Positions 33,438 to 42,117 of a stretch of 64,000 nt of DNA are shown in pieces; position 1 is the stretch's first letter, and each line of letters opens with the position of its first letter. Source of the stretch: JBMNOZ01 sp050943335 (lineage in GTDB: Bacteria; Bacillota; Desulfitobacteriia; Desulfitobacteriales; Syntrophobotulaceae); NCBI GenBank assembly GCA_050943335.1, contig JBMNOZ010000007.1:26404-90403 (forward strand), in the 5' to 3' direction. Below the pieces are notes generated by a model. The model did no database searches and had not been told where the DNA came from. It saw nothing but the letters and a program-made list of their open reading frames with translations. A program made the translations under genes and the position numbers.

Positions 33438-35501
33438 ATGGAAAAAAAAGAGCGACAATTCTATAACAGAAGACTTTTAGGGTTAGGAATTGTTTTTGTG
33501 CTCCTTTTTTGTGTGCTGGGTGTTAATATGTGGCGGTTGCAAATTGCCAGTACAACAGTTTACGCTGAACTGGCGGAGGGCAATGTGATAAAAAATGTTC
33601 CTACCCCGGCTATCAGGGGAGAAATTATAGACTCTAATGGCGTGGTCTTGGCCCGCAGTGTTCCTAAATATTCCTTAACTTTGGATTATACGGATCTGCA
33701 AGCGGTGAACAAGGATTGGAAAGAAGTAGTATCTAAATTAGCAGTTTATATCAAGCCCTACTGGCCTTATAAAAACCAATCGGTGGAATTAATCACCGAG
33801 GATTTGCTTGTTATGATCCGCAACCAACAGTGGAAAAGTTACCGGCCAGTTGTAATTTTAGAGGATGTCCCGGCTGAGCTGCAGGCCATAATTGCCGAGC
33901 ACAGCAATGAACTGCCGGGGGTGAGTATTGAGCCTATTCCTGTAAGGGAGTATCCTCAAGGTACTTTGTTGGGTCAGACCTTGGGTTACGTCCGGGAAAT
34001 AAGCGAAAAAGAGTTGGAACAATTTAATGAACAGGCAAAAAAAAGTGAAGATAGCGATCGCTATAACCAGGGCGATTTGGTAGGGAAAATGGGAGTTGAA
34101 AAAAGTTACGATAGTTGGCTCCGGGGAAAACATGGCCTGGATCGGGTCAGGGTAGACAGTAATGGGCGCCTCATTGAGAGGAAAACTATTTATGAAGCTC
34201 AACCCGGTCATACAGTTAAATTAACTATTGACAGCAAATTACAAAAAGCTGTCGAAAACGAACTGGAACGCATAATCCAAGAGGTTCAAAGAAAGCATCC
34301 CAATGCCAGAGCAGGGGCGGCGGTGGTAATAGAGGTTAAAACCGGTAGGGTCTTGGCGATGGCCTCTTCTCCTTTTATGGACCCTAATGAATTGATCGGT
34401 GTAATTTCTGATGACATAGCTGATAAATACTTTGTCAGCAAAGACAGGGCCTCTTTTAATCGGGCGATCAGCGGTTTATACCCGCCGGGCTCTACTTTTA
34501 AAATGATTACCGCCCTGGCAGCATTGCATGCTAAAGTTGTAACTCCTGAAGAGACCTTCTACGGTTCTCTTTCTACCTTAGGTGGAACCGGAATTGCTGA
34601 GTGGGGAGGCAATCATTTTGGCAACATCAATCTTTATCGAGGGATGGCAAAGTCCTCTAATATTTACTTCCAGGCCATTGGTAAGAGGGTATTCGCCAAG
34701 GAACCGGAACTGATTAAGAAAATTGCCAATGAATTCAGTCTCGGGGTAGCGACCGGGATTGATATCCCTGGAGAGGCAATCGGTACGGCACCTTCCCCGG
34801 CTTGGAAAAGGGAATATTTCAAACCAATTTATGATAAAGAACGAGAGAAAAAACTAGCTGAGTTGGAACAAAAATATAATTCTCTCCTGGCCGAAGCCGA
34901 GGATGAAAAGAAAAGGAACGAACTTAACCGCCAAAAACAACAAGAGATCGTAGCTATTGAAGCTGATTATCAAGCTAAGATAAAGTTTCATGTGGATTGG
35001 ATACCTTTTGACAGTTTTAATAATTCTATCGGCCAAGGTTATAATTCTTATACTTTAATCCAACTGGCAAACTATGTGGCTACAATTGTCAACGGAGGCT
35101 ACCGGTATAGGCCCTATGTTGTGGACCAAGTTATTGATCCTTTAAGTGGAAAGGTTGTTTTTGAGAATAAACCGGAGATTAAAGGGAAGGTCTCAGTTTC
35201 ACCCGAAAACTTAAAGATTGTAAAAGAAGCCATGTCTAAAGTAACAAGCGGTGACGGAACCGCTGCCTGGCTCTTTTGGGATTTGCCCCAATTTACCGGG
35301 GGAGGAAAAACTGGTACTGCTCAGCTAGGCTCTAAGAATACGGCGCAAGGGGATAAATACAACGGAATGTTTGTCGCTTTTGCTCCTTATGAGGACCCGG
35401 AGATTGCTTTTGCCGGGGTTGTAGAGTATGGGGGGCACGGTAGTGAAACAGCGGGTTATGTCGCCAAAGCCGCCTTTAAACATTATTTTGGTTGGAATTA
35501 A
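33438..35501 (+). CDS. mrdA: Penicillin-binding protein 2 (elongation transpeptidase)
   Basis: 687 residues from the ATG at 33438, 11 bases after AGGAG. An in-frame GTG at 33426 lies on that RBS. One transmembrane segment (about 10-30), a non-catalytic pedestal domain (50-240), then the transpeptidase: STFK (near 352), SSN (near 409), KTGT (near 622). Between SxN and KTG is a charged, coiled-coil-like insertion of about 50 residues (about 463-517: DKEREKKLAELEQKYNSLL and on) that splits the catalytic domain. It crosslinks lateral-wall peptidoglycan with RodA. Terminates 50-odd bases before a hairpin terminator. Confidence 0.93.
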   Translation: MEKKERQFYNRRLLGLGIVFVLLFCVLGVNMWRLQIASTTVYAELAEGNVIKNVPTPAIRGEIIDSNGVVLARSVPKYSLTLDYTDLQAVNKDWKEVVSKLAVYIKPYWPYKNQSVELITEDLLVMIRNQQWKSYRPVVILEDVPAELQAIIAEHSNELPGVSIEPIPVREYPQGTLLGQTLGYVREISEKELEQFNEQAKKSEDSDRYNQGDLVGKMGVEKSYDSWLRGKHGLDRVRVDSNGRLIERKTIYEAQPGHTVKLTIDSKLQKAVENELERIIQEVQRKHPNARAGAAVVIEVKTGRVLAMASSPFMDPNELIGVISDDIADKYFVSKDRASFNRAISGLYPPGSTFKMITALAALHAKVVTPEETFYGSLSTLGGTGIAEWGGNHFGNINLYRGMAKSSNIYFQAIGKRVFAKEPELIKKIANEFSLGVATGIDIPGEAIGTAPSPAWKREYFKPIYDKEREKKLAELEQKYNSLLAEAEDEKKRNELNRQKQQEIVAIEADYQAKIKFHVDWIPFDSFNNSIGQGYNSYTLIQLANYVATIVNGGYRYRPYVVDQVIDPLSGKVVFENKPEIKGKVSVSPENLKIVKEAMSKVTSGDGTAAWLFWDLPQFTGGGKTGTAQLGSKNTAQGDKYNGMFVAFAPYEDPEIAFAGVVEYGGHGSETAGYVAKAAFKHYFGWN

Positions 35502-35555
35502 AATATTGCAGGTGGTTAACAAGCCTTAGATTTGGGAAACTAAAGAAAAATCGAG

Positions 35556-35588
35556 AAAAACCAAGGAATTTGAACCTTGGTTTTCTTG
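35556..35588 (+). terminator. Terminator after PBP2
   Basis: AAAACCAAGG and CCTTGGTTTT form a 10-bp stem with an 8-base loop, then CTTGCTTCT. It separates the mre-PBP2 unit from minDE. Confidence 0.65.
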
Positions 35589-35716
35589 CTTCTAAAAAGG
35601 AAATAAAAGGTAGATCGTAGAATACTGATTTGAATACACGGCGATATTCTTGATAATTTGCTTAAGCAGCAATTATTTTTCGGTTTTGCGAACTATTTAG
35701 AAAGGTAGGCTTGAGT

Positions 35717-36511
35717 ATGGGTGAAATAATTGTAGTAACTTCAGGGAAGGGCGGTGTTGGCAAGACTACCACAACCGCTAACCTTGGGACGGCTTTAGCG
35801 GCGGAAGGGTATAAAGTGGTCTTGGTCGATACTGATATTGGGCTACGGAATTTGGATGTGGTCATGGGTCTGGAAAACAGAATTGTATACGATATTGTAG
35901 ATGTTACTAATGGTAACTGTAGACTTAAACAGGCTTTGATTAGAGATAAGAGGTTTGAGTGCCTTTATCTATTACCGGCTGCTCAAACAAAGGACAAAAC
36001 AGCAGTAACCCCAGAAGAAATGGAGATTTTATGCCAGGAGTTAAAAGAGAACTACGATTATGTCTTAATTGATTGTCCGGCCGGAATTGAACAAGGATTT
36101 TATAATGCTATTGCCGGAGCTGAAAAAGCCATTGTTATTACTACCCCTGAGGTCAGCGCGGTCCGGGATGCCGATAGAATTATTGGGTTGTTAGAGAGTT
36201 TTGAGCTTCGTTATCCCAAATTGATTATCAACCGGATTCATCCTCGAATGGTTAGACAAGGCGATATGATGGATATTGAGGATATCGTGGATATTTTAGC
36301 CGTGGAACTCCTAGGAGTGGTTCAGGAAGATGAGAAGATTATAGTGTCGACTAACAGGGGTGAACCGGCGGTGATGAATTTTACCTCCCCAGCAGGAGAA
36401 GCATATCGTCGAATTGCGCGCCGGGTTCTAGGACAGGAAGTGCCTTTGATGAATCTCGAAGCTTCGCTGGGGATTATTGATAAGCTGAGAAGAATTGTTG
36501 GTCTGCGTTAG
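35717..36511 (+). CDS. minD: Septum site-determining protein MinD
   Basis: 264 residues from the ATG at 35717 (AAGGTAGG upstream); a TTG two codons earlier is possible. Deviant Walker A SGKGGVGKTTTTANLG (residues 8-23), switch regions DTDIGLRNLDVVMG (near 40) and IDCPAGIEQGFYNA (near 118), and the C-terminal amphipathic membrane-targeting helix IIDKLRRIVGLR. It is the ATPase that places the division inhibitor at the poles. minC, which normally precedes it, is not here; a terminator and 209 non-coding bases occupy that place. minE follows after 23 bases. Confidence 0.96.
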   Translation: MGEIIVVTSGKGGVGKTTTTANLGTALAAEGYKVVLVDTDIGLRNLDVVMGLENRIVYDIVDVTNGNCRLKQALIRDKRFECLYLLPAAQTKDKTAVTPEEMEILCQELKENYDYVLIDCPAGIEQGFYNAIAGAEKAIVITTPEVSAVRDADRIIGLLESFELRYPKLIINRIHPRMVRQGDMMDIEDIVDILAVELLGVVQEDEKIIVSTNRGEPAVMNFTSPAGEAYRRIARRVLGQEVPLMNLEASLGIIDKLRRIVGLR

Positions 36512-36534
36512 CCCGGTAGGAAAAGGAGGTAATA

Positions 36535-36828
36535 ATGTTGTGGGAATTCATTTATCGTTTTCTGGGGAATACAACTACGAGTAGTCGTATCCACGCGAGG
36601 GAAAGATTACGCCTCGTTCTTGTTCATGACCGGGCCAAAATATCTCCTTTTTTCATGAATCACCTGAAGGAGGACTTGGCAGAGGTGATATCGAAATATA
36701 TGTTAATAAATGAAGAGGGGATGGAGGTGACTTTAGACCAGTCTAAAGGGGAGGTAACCCTAAAAACAAGCATCCCCGTCAAAAAAATTAAAAGAAACTG
36801 TATGAATAAGGTGAAAAGCACTTTGTAA
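36535..36828 (+). CDS. minE: Cell division topological specificity factor MinE
   Basis: 97 residues, ATG with AGGAGGT upstream. The N-terminal anti-MinCD helix region ARERLRLVLVHDRAKIS (about 22-38) is well conserved; the topological-specificity domain follows (LAEVISKYM, then VTLKTSIPVKK). It stimulates MinD ATPase and drives pole-to-pole oscillation. Its presence means an oscillating Min system rather than the Bacillus DivIVA/MinJ type. Confidence 0.94.
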   Translation: MLWEFIYRFLGNTTTSSRIHARERLRLVLVHDRAKISPFFMNHLKEDLAEVISKYMLINEEGMEVTLDQSKGEVTLKTSIPVKKIKRNCMNKVKSTL

Positions 36829-37043
36829 TAGAGTTTTTGTAATAGACGATGTTCCTTCTTCTGAGGATTAAAAATGAGACCTTTAGCTATGGTTCAGGAA
36901 TTGGAGAATAGAATAAGGAGATCGTGAAAATATTAAAACGGTATCCGAGATATTGTGCTGCCGCAGTGCAGTGGCACCTGCACTTTTAGACTTAGGAGCT
37001 ACAATTGAGAAGTCTTGCCTATGTTTCTGAAGAGAGGAAGCTA

Positions 37044-37083
37044 AAATAACCGGGAGACCGGTTATTTCTTTCTTTCTTTTAGT
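37044..37083 (+). terminator. Terminator before rodA
   Basis: AAATAACCGG and CCGGTTATTT form a perfect 10-bp stem with a GAGA loop, followed by a C/T-rich tract. It ends the minDE transcript or an unannotated small RNA. Confidence 0.75.
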
Positions 37084-37093
37084 TTTTGCTCTA

Positions 37094-37102
37094 TGCTATA
37101 CT
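37094..37102 (+). promoter_or_regulatory. Extended -10 promoter of rodA
   Basis: TGCTATACT (TGn followed by TATACT) 58 bases before rodA; the -35 is weak, as is usual with an extended -10. Confidence 0.5.
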
Positions 37103-37160
37103 TTGAAGGGACGTAAAACACAAGATAAAGCTCAAACACATACCTGAGGTGGAGTAATAA

Positions 37161-38333
37161 ATGTTAAATAGATTTCGAAATAGAAGAATCCGGGGTTTAG
37201 ATCCAGTATTAATTCTGACCTTGGTTTTACTCTTAAGTTTCAGTCTAGTTATACTAAGTACCGCTTCTTACAATCTTATACCCTCCAACCCTTATCATTT
37301 TGTAAAAACGCAGGTGGTTTGGATTCTAACCGGGGTAGTGATTGCTGTTTCGGTGGCTTTAATAGACTACAATAATTGGTATAAGGCTCATTGGTGGGTT
37401 TACGGTCTGATGCTCCTTATGTTAATCCTGGTGTTTTTTTTCGGTTCTTCTTCCAAAGGGGCTCAAAGGTGGATTATGATCACCTCTACCCAGGGACTCC
37501 AGCCTTCGGAATTTGCTAAAGTTTTTATGATTGTTACTCTAGCAAGGTTTCTGGCCGATAAAAAGGGAAGATTAAACAATGTGAAGGACTTTATTCCCCC
37601 TTTGCTTTTTATTCTCCCACCTACCATGTTGATTTTCGCTCAGCCTGATTTAGGTTCGGCTCTTGTTTTCGGAGCGATTTTTGTAGGTATGATGTTTGCT
37701 GCCGGGGCCCATCCCCTCAAATTTGGGGCATTAATTCTCGGAGCCCTGGGTGTGGTTATTTTAGCCATCTTTTTTCATGTGGCTAAAGACTTGCCCTGGC
37801 CTTTAAGCTATTTAGAGGGGCTTTGGCTGCCTATTAAAGACTACCAGCTAGAACGTCTAATTAGTTTTGTGGATCCCTCTTTAGACGCTTCAGGGGACAG
37901 GTACCATGTGCTCCAGTCTATTTGGGCTATCGGTTCTGGAGGTCTTTGGGGCAAAGGGTATATGGGAGGAACTCAGGGGCAGTATAATTTCTTGCCAGAA
38001 CGCCACACCGATTTCATTTTTTCAATTGTCGGGGAGGAGTTCGGATTTTTAGGAACTTCCATTCTACTTTTTGTTTTCTGTGTCTTCATTTTAAAAATTA
38101 TCAGTGTGGGGATGAAAGCTCGAGATAGTTTTGGAGCTCTTATTGCTGCGGGAGTAGCTTCGATGTTAACCTTCCACGTTTTTGTCAACGTGGGTATGAC
38201 ATCAGGGATTATGCCGGTAACCGGTATTCCCCTTCCCTTTATATCCTTTGGCGGCAGTTCCATGTGGGCCAATATGTTGGCGATGGGTTTAATTATAAAT
38301 ATCGCTTTAAAAGGGGAGAAACCGATGTTTTAA
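37161..38333 (+). CDS. rodA: FtsW/RodA/SpoVE family peptidoglycan glycosyltransferase (RodA)
   Basis: 390 residues, RBS GAGGTGGAG. About ten hydrophobic segments. SEDS family marks: GAQRWI (near 98), PSEFAKVFMIVTLARFL (near 114), the long loop with LPWPLSYLEGLWLPIKDYQLERL (split near 222-235), LPERHTDFIFSIVGEEFGF (near 276), and the C-terminal PLPFISFGGSS (near 355). It polymerises lipid II together with PBP2. Context (mre/min cluster) favours RodA over FtsW or SpoVE. It has its own promoter and terminator. Confidence 0.92.
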   Translation: MLNRFRNRRIRGLDPVLILTLVLLLSFSLVILSTASYNLIPSNPYHFVKTQVVWILTGVVIAVSVALIDYNNWYKAHWWVYGLMLLMLILVFFFGSSSKGAQRWIMITSTQGLQPSEFAKVFMIVTLARFLADKKGRLNNVKDFIPPLLFILPPTMLIFAQPDLGSALVFGAIFVGMMFAAGAHPLKFGALILGALGVVILAIFFHVAKDLPWPLSYLEGLWLPIKDYQLERLISFVDPSLDASGDRYHVLQSIWAIGSGGLWGKGYMGGTQGQYNFLPERHTDFIFSIVGEEFGFLGTSILLFVFCVFILKIISVGMKARDSFGALIAAGVASMLTFHVFVNVGMTSGIMPVTGIPLPFISFGGSSMWANMLAMGLIINIALKGEKPMF

Positions 38334-38357
38334 GGCGGGTTAAATTTTATAAAAAAT

Positions 38358-38382
38358 GAACACGAGAGTGTTCTTTTTTTTT
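38358..38382 (+). terminator. Terminator after rodA
   Basis: GAACAC and GTGTTC around GAGA, followed by eight or nine T. Confidence 0.8.
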
Positions 38383-38435
38383 ATTTTTTTCATATCCTGA
38401 TAAGGGTTGTCTAATTTTAAAAGAAAACCCTAAAG

Positions 38436-39200
38436 GTGGTGTTCAAAATAGATCCGCTACAACGTTGGGATGATTGGGAATGGGAAAAAGCCGCTCAAGA
38501 CATAGGGAGAAAATATAATTATCACTATGCAGATTTAAGAGATCGGAGAAAAGATGAGAATTACTATTACTTCTCTGAAAGGAAGGAGCCGGGCTTAATC
38601 GGTAAATGGAGCGGTAGTCAGAAAAGGGTTCTTCTGTCGGCGTTGTTATTTTTGACCCTTGTTTTTAGTTCTAAGGGGGAGGATTTTTTATCCTCAAAGG
38701 TGTATTCGGTTTATCGGAGCGGGATGGAGCAAGGGAGCCTGTATCCGGTCTTAAATACAATGGCTAAAGAAGCTTTAGGTTTCTCTACCTCCGATTCTAT
38801 AGCAGTGAATGTTCCTATTGAGGGTTTGTTTTATCCACCGGTGGGAGGAGCTGTAAAGGTAGGGTTTTTAGGAAAGGGGTTGGCCGGTGAGGTTAGCAAA
38901 GGTATCGAAATAGAAAGCGCTTTAGGCACTCCGGTTTTTTCTCCTCGGGAAGGTGTGATTATGGAAGTCTATGAGGATGAGAAAATGGGGAAGGTAATTA
39001 AAATAAATTTTAGCGACGGCTGGGAAGGTGTTTTAGGAAACCTAGGAGAGATTAATGTTAAAAAAGGAGACCCCGTTGCTAAAGGCGCAGAGCTGGGAAC
39101 CGTAGGTTTAAGTTCCCAGCGAAAAAAACCCTGGCTCTACCTGGAACTCAGACATGATGGTCGGGCAGTGAATCCTTTGAATTATTTAATCAAGGAATAA
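38436..39200 (+). CDS. spoIVFA: SpoIVFA-like protein with a degenerate M23 (LytM) domain
   Basis: 254 residues. Cytoplasmic N-terminus of about 65 residues rich in Trp, Tyr and charged residues, one transmembrane segment (about 68-84), then an external LytM-type domain (about 140-250: ALGTPVFSPREGVIMEV, GDPVAKGAELGTVG). The catalytic His of active M23 peptidases is missing: the usual LHFELR position reads LYLELR. It is therefore a structural or regulatory homologue, as in Bacillus, where SpoIVFA holds the SpoIVFB protease inactive in the outer forespore membrane. The start is uncertain: two tandem GTG codons at 38436 and 38439 sit on the RBS-like AAAGGTGG. spoIVFB follows in 20 bases. Confidence 0.82.
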   Translation: MVFKIDPLQRWDDWEWEKAAQDIGRKYNYHYADLRDRRKDENYYYFSERKEPGLIGKWSGSQKRVLLSALLFLTLVFSSKGEDFLSSKVYSVYRSGMEQGSLYPVLNTMAKEALGFSTSDSIAVNVPIEGLFYPPVGGAVKVGFLGKGLAGEVSKGIEIESALGTPVFSPREGVIMEVYEDEKMGKVIKINFSDGWEGVLGNLGEINVKKGDPVAKGAELGTVGLSSQRKKPWLYLELRHDGRAVNPLNYLIKE

Positions 39201-39220
39201 GGGTTTAGGATGAAACAATT

Positions 39221-40096
39221 ATGCAGCTTAAAGGAATAAAGGTTAGGATTCACCCCACTTTCATAGGTTTATTAATTCTGGGAGCTTTTGCCGGCCTTTT
39301 AAGCAGGGCGCTTCTTGTTTTCGGCCTGGTTGTCCTGCACGAGCTGGCTCATATGTTAACGGCCCGGGCTTTGGGTGTAAAAGTAAAAAGCATAGAGTTA
39401 TATCCCTACGGGGGAACTGCAATTTTGGAAGATACTTTCGAAGGCAAAAAATTTGAAGAAAGTCTTATCTCCTTTGCCGGACCGGCTTTTAATTTTTTCC
39501 TTTTCTTTCTTATCCAGTCTTTACGTTGGCAGGGTGTTATTCAAGGGCCCTGGACTCTAGAATTGGCCAAAATAAACTTTTGGCTGGCGGGGTTTAACCT
39601 CTTACCGGTTCTTCCACTGGACGGAGGGAGAATTGCAAGGGCCTTTTTCGCTGGCCGTTTTGGTTTTGTAAGGACAACAAAAATCCTTGCCACTTTAGGC
39701 AAGGGTTTGGGCGCAACCTTTATAATAACCGGCTTTGTTTTTCAGGCTTATAGTTTATTTAAATTCGAGCCGGCGGCGCTTATCATTCTAGGAGTTGTTT
39801 TTTGGATAGGAAGTTCAAAGGAGCTTAAAAATGCCCAAATTGTGTTTCTAAAACAACTCTGCCGCAAAAAAGAGATGCTCCTAAAGAAGGGTCTTCTGCC
39901 CAGCTTTTGTTTAACTGTCAGTAGGGAGACGCCCCTTAACAGGGTGGTCAGTGAATTTACCACTGACCATTATTGTTTGGTAAATGTACTGGGAGATAAT
40001 AATCAGCTCAGTCGGACCTTAAGTGAGACGGAGATCATAGAAGCGATGTTTGAGCAAGGGCTGGAGTGCAAAATCGGATCTTTGCTTAAAAATTAA
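39221..40096 (+). CDS. spoIVFB: M50 site-2 protease SpoIVFB
   Basis: 291 residues. Membrane-embedded zinc protease with HELAH (near 41, in VVLHELAHMLTARALG) and the second metal site NLLPVLPLDGGRIA (near 126). About five hydrophobic segments; C-terminal soluble part (220-291) with CBS-like sequence (SRETPLNRVVSEFTTDHYCL). In Bacillus it cleaves pro-sigma K in the mother cell at the end of engulfment. The adjacent SpoIVFA-like gene supports that role. Start ATG 39221; no strong RBS is visible just upstream, so translation may be coupled to the preceding gene. Confidence 0.9.
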   Translation: MQLKGIKVRIHPTFIGLLILGAFAGLLSRALLVFGLVVLHELAHMLTARALGVKVKSIELYPYGGTAILEDTFEGKKFEESLISFAGPAFNFFLFFLIQSLRWQGVIQGPWTLELAKINFWLAGFNLLPVLPLDGGRIARAFFAGRFGFVRTTKILATLGKGLGATFIITGFVFQAYSLFKFEPAALIILGVVFWIGSSKELKNAQIVFLKQLCRKKEMLLKKGLLPSFCLTVSRETPLNRVVSEFTTDHYCLVNVLGDNNQLSRTLSETEIIEAMFEQGLECKIGSLLKN

Positions 40097-40183
40097 AGGA
40101 AATAAACAGAAACAGATTTTTGCGCCCGCCTCTTGGGACATGCTATAATTAGTTTCTGATTTAACACTTAAGGGGTTCTGAGC

Positions 40184-42034
40184 ATGGCTATAAAAAATAG
40201 CACTTCTATTCGTAAAAGGTTAGATCGTATCCTTCCCAAAGTGATGAAGCCGGGTCGCTATGTGGGGGGAGAATGGAATGAAATTCGCAAAGATTGGGAT
40301 CAGGTGAAACTTAAAACAGCTTTTATTTTTCCCGATGTTTATGAAATCGGGATGTCTAATCTGGCTTTGCGCATTCTTTACGGTTTACTGAATGCCCGGG
40401 AGGATTTTCTCTGCGAACGGGTCTTTGCTCCTTGGCCGGATATGGAAGAGCGGTTGAAGGAAGAAGGGTTACCCTTGTACGCTCTAGAATCCTTTCGCCC
40501 TCTTACAGATTTTGATGTCTTAGCCTTTACTCTTCAGTACGAGCTAAGTTACACTAATGTCTTAAATATTCTTAAGCTAGCTGGGATTCCTTTGAGGTCA
40601 GCAAGGAGAGAGGAGACTAACGGGCCGTTTATTCTGGCGGGCGGTCCCTGCGCTTTCAATCCGGAGCCCTTAGCCCCTTTCATAGACTGTTTTCTACTAG
40701 GGGAAGGGGAAGAGCAATTCCCAGCAATTTTAGATATTATTAAAATGGGAAAAGAAAGTAACGTGCCAAGGCCGGAGATTCTACGGGAACTGGGTCAATT
40801 ACAGGGGGTTTATATACCTGAGTTTTATGAGTTTCAGTATAATCCCGACCAAAGTATTAAAAGTTATACAGTTAAAGAAGGAGCGCCGCCGGTTATTAAA
40901 AAAGCCGTAGTTCAAGATTTCGACAAAGCTTATTTTCCGGAAAAAGTAATTGTACCTTATCTGGAAGCGGTCCATGATCGAGTTATGTTGGAGGTTATGA
41001 GAGGGTGTACAAGAGGCTGTAGATTCTGTCAGGCCGGGATGATTTATCGACCTTTAAGAGAAAGAGCCCCGGAAACCATAATTGAGCAGGCAGAAAAGGC
41101 TGTTTCTGCAACCGGTTATGAGGAAATCTCTCTAGTCTCCCTATCCAGCAGTGATTACTCCTCTATCAGCGGTGTTTTAAAAGAATTAATGGAAAGAATG
41201 CCTGCCAAGGGGGTCAACGTTTCCCTACCTTCTTTACGTTTGGATTCCTTTGATGTTCAGATCGCGAATGAGGTGCAAAAAGTGAGAAAATCGAGCCTAA
41301 CTTTTGCCCCGGAAGCAGGAACCCAAAGGTTAAGGGATGTAATTAATAAAGGGGTTACGGATGAAGATTTATTTAGGACCGCAGAAGCTGTTTTTAAAGC
41401 CGGCTGGCAGAGCATTAAACTTTACTATATGATCGGTTTGCCCACGGAAACCTATGAGGATTTGGATGGTATTGTTAACCAAGCGGCACGAGTTTTAGAG
41501 ATTGCCTCCCAGCTAGGACTTAAAAGAGCCAGGGTTACTGTATCAGCAAGTTCCTTTGTTCCGAAGGCCCAGACACCTTTTCAGTGGGTAGGGCAAGAGC
41601 CAATGGATATTTTAAGAGAAAAGCAAGATTATCTTCGGAAAAAACTAAAACATAAGCGGATTAAATTTCTCTACCACGATGTGGAGTCAAGCTTTTTGGA
41701 AGCGGTTTTAGCGCGTGGGGATCGTCGCCTGGCTGGACTGTTGGAGTGGGCGGTAGATGCCGGCTGTAAGTTTGATAGCTGGAGCGAGCATTTTCGATTT
41801 GATCTTTGGCAGCAGGGTATGAAGGAATTGGGAATTGATCCCCATTATTATGCTAATAGGGAATACCTCGCCGATCAAATTCTTCCCTGGGACCATTTGA
41901 GTGCCGGCGTAAGCAAAGAGTTTTTGCTGGCAGAATATAAAAAAGCTCTGTCAGAAGTTAAAACTTCTGATTGCCGCGGGCATTGCAGTCTCTGTGGGGT
42001 TTGTCCGGACTTGGCGAAAACAGTCACCTACTAA
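40184..42034 (+). CDS. TIGR03960-type B12-binding radical SAM protein
   Basis: 616 residues. N-terminal B12-binding-like region (about 1-200: KTAFIFPDVYEIGMSNLALR, AGGPCAFNPEPLAPF), then a radical SAM core with CTRGCRFCQAG (the CxxxCxxC cluster motif, near 276). Near the C-terminus is a second Cys cluster (CRGHCSLCGVCPD), which may hold another metal site. The family always lies before a DUF2344 gene and RNase G in Clostridia, as here; its substrate is unknown, though an RNA or ribosome modification role is often suspected from the neighbours. That last point is inference. Confidence 0.9.
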   Translation: MAIKNSTSIRKRLDRILPKVMKPGRYVGGEWNEIRKDWDQVKLKTAFIFPDVYEIGMSNLALRILYGLLNAREDFLCERVFAPWPDMEERLKEEGLPLYALESFRPLTDFDVLAFTLQYELSYTNVLNILKLAGIPLRSARREETNGPFILAGGPCAFNPEPLAPFIDCFLLGEGEEQFPAILDIIKMGKESNVPRPEILRELGQLQGVYIPEFYEFQYNPDQSIKSYTVKEGAPPVIKKAVVQDFDKAYFPEKVIVPYLEAVHDRVMLEVMRGCTRGCRFCQAGMIYRPLRERAPETIIEQAEKAVSATGYEEISLVSLSSSDYSSISGVLKELMERMPAKGVNVSLPSLRLDSFDVQIANEVQKVRKSSLTFAPEAGTQRLRDVINKGVTDEDLFRTAEAVFKAGWQSIKLYYMIGLPTETYEDLDGIVNQAARVLEIASQLGLKRARVTVSASSFVPKAQTPFQWVGQEPMDILREKQDYLRKKLKHKRIKFLYHDVESSFLEAVLARGDRRLAGLLEWAVDAGCKFDSWSEHFRFDLWQQGMKELGIDPHYYANREYLADQILPWDHLSAGVSKEFLLAEYKKALSEVKTSDCRGHCSLCGVCPDLAKTVTY

Positions 42035-42117
42035 ATTCCGCTTAGGTAATAGTACAACGATGGGTAAACGACTGTTTTTATTCCTCTAAGGCCTAATTCC
42101 AGAAAGGACGGTTGTTT

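Larger units (their letters stand above)
36829..37160. other. Gene-free stretch between minE and rodA
   Basis: 332 bases without a credible gene. AGTGCAG/CTGCACT (36965-36984) is a short hairpin followed by TTT and may be a weak terminator of minDE. A stronger terminator follows at 37044. A 17-codon open frame from 36873 has no support as a gene. Confidence 0.6.

Noticed and set aside
36873..36926. 17-codon open frame after minE
   Set aside because: Too short, no recognisable domain, weak upstream signals.
36829..37043. Unannotated small RNA between minE and rodA
   Set aside because: A strong terminator ends the stretch, but no convincing promoter with both boxes could be placed before it; left as gene-free.
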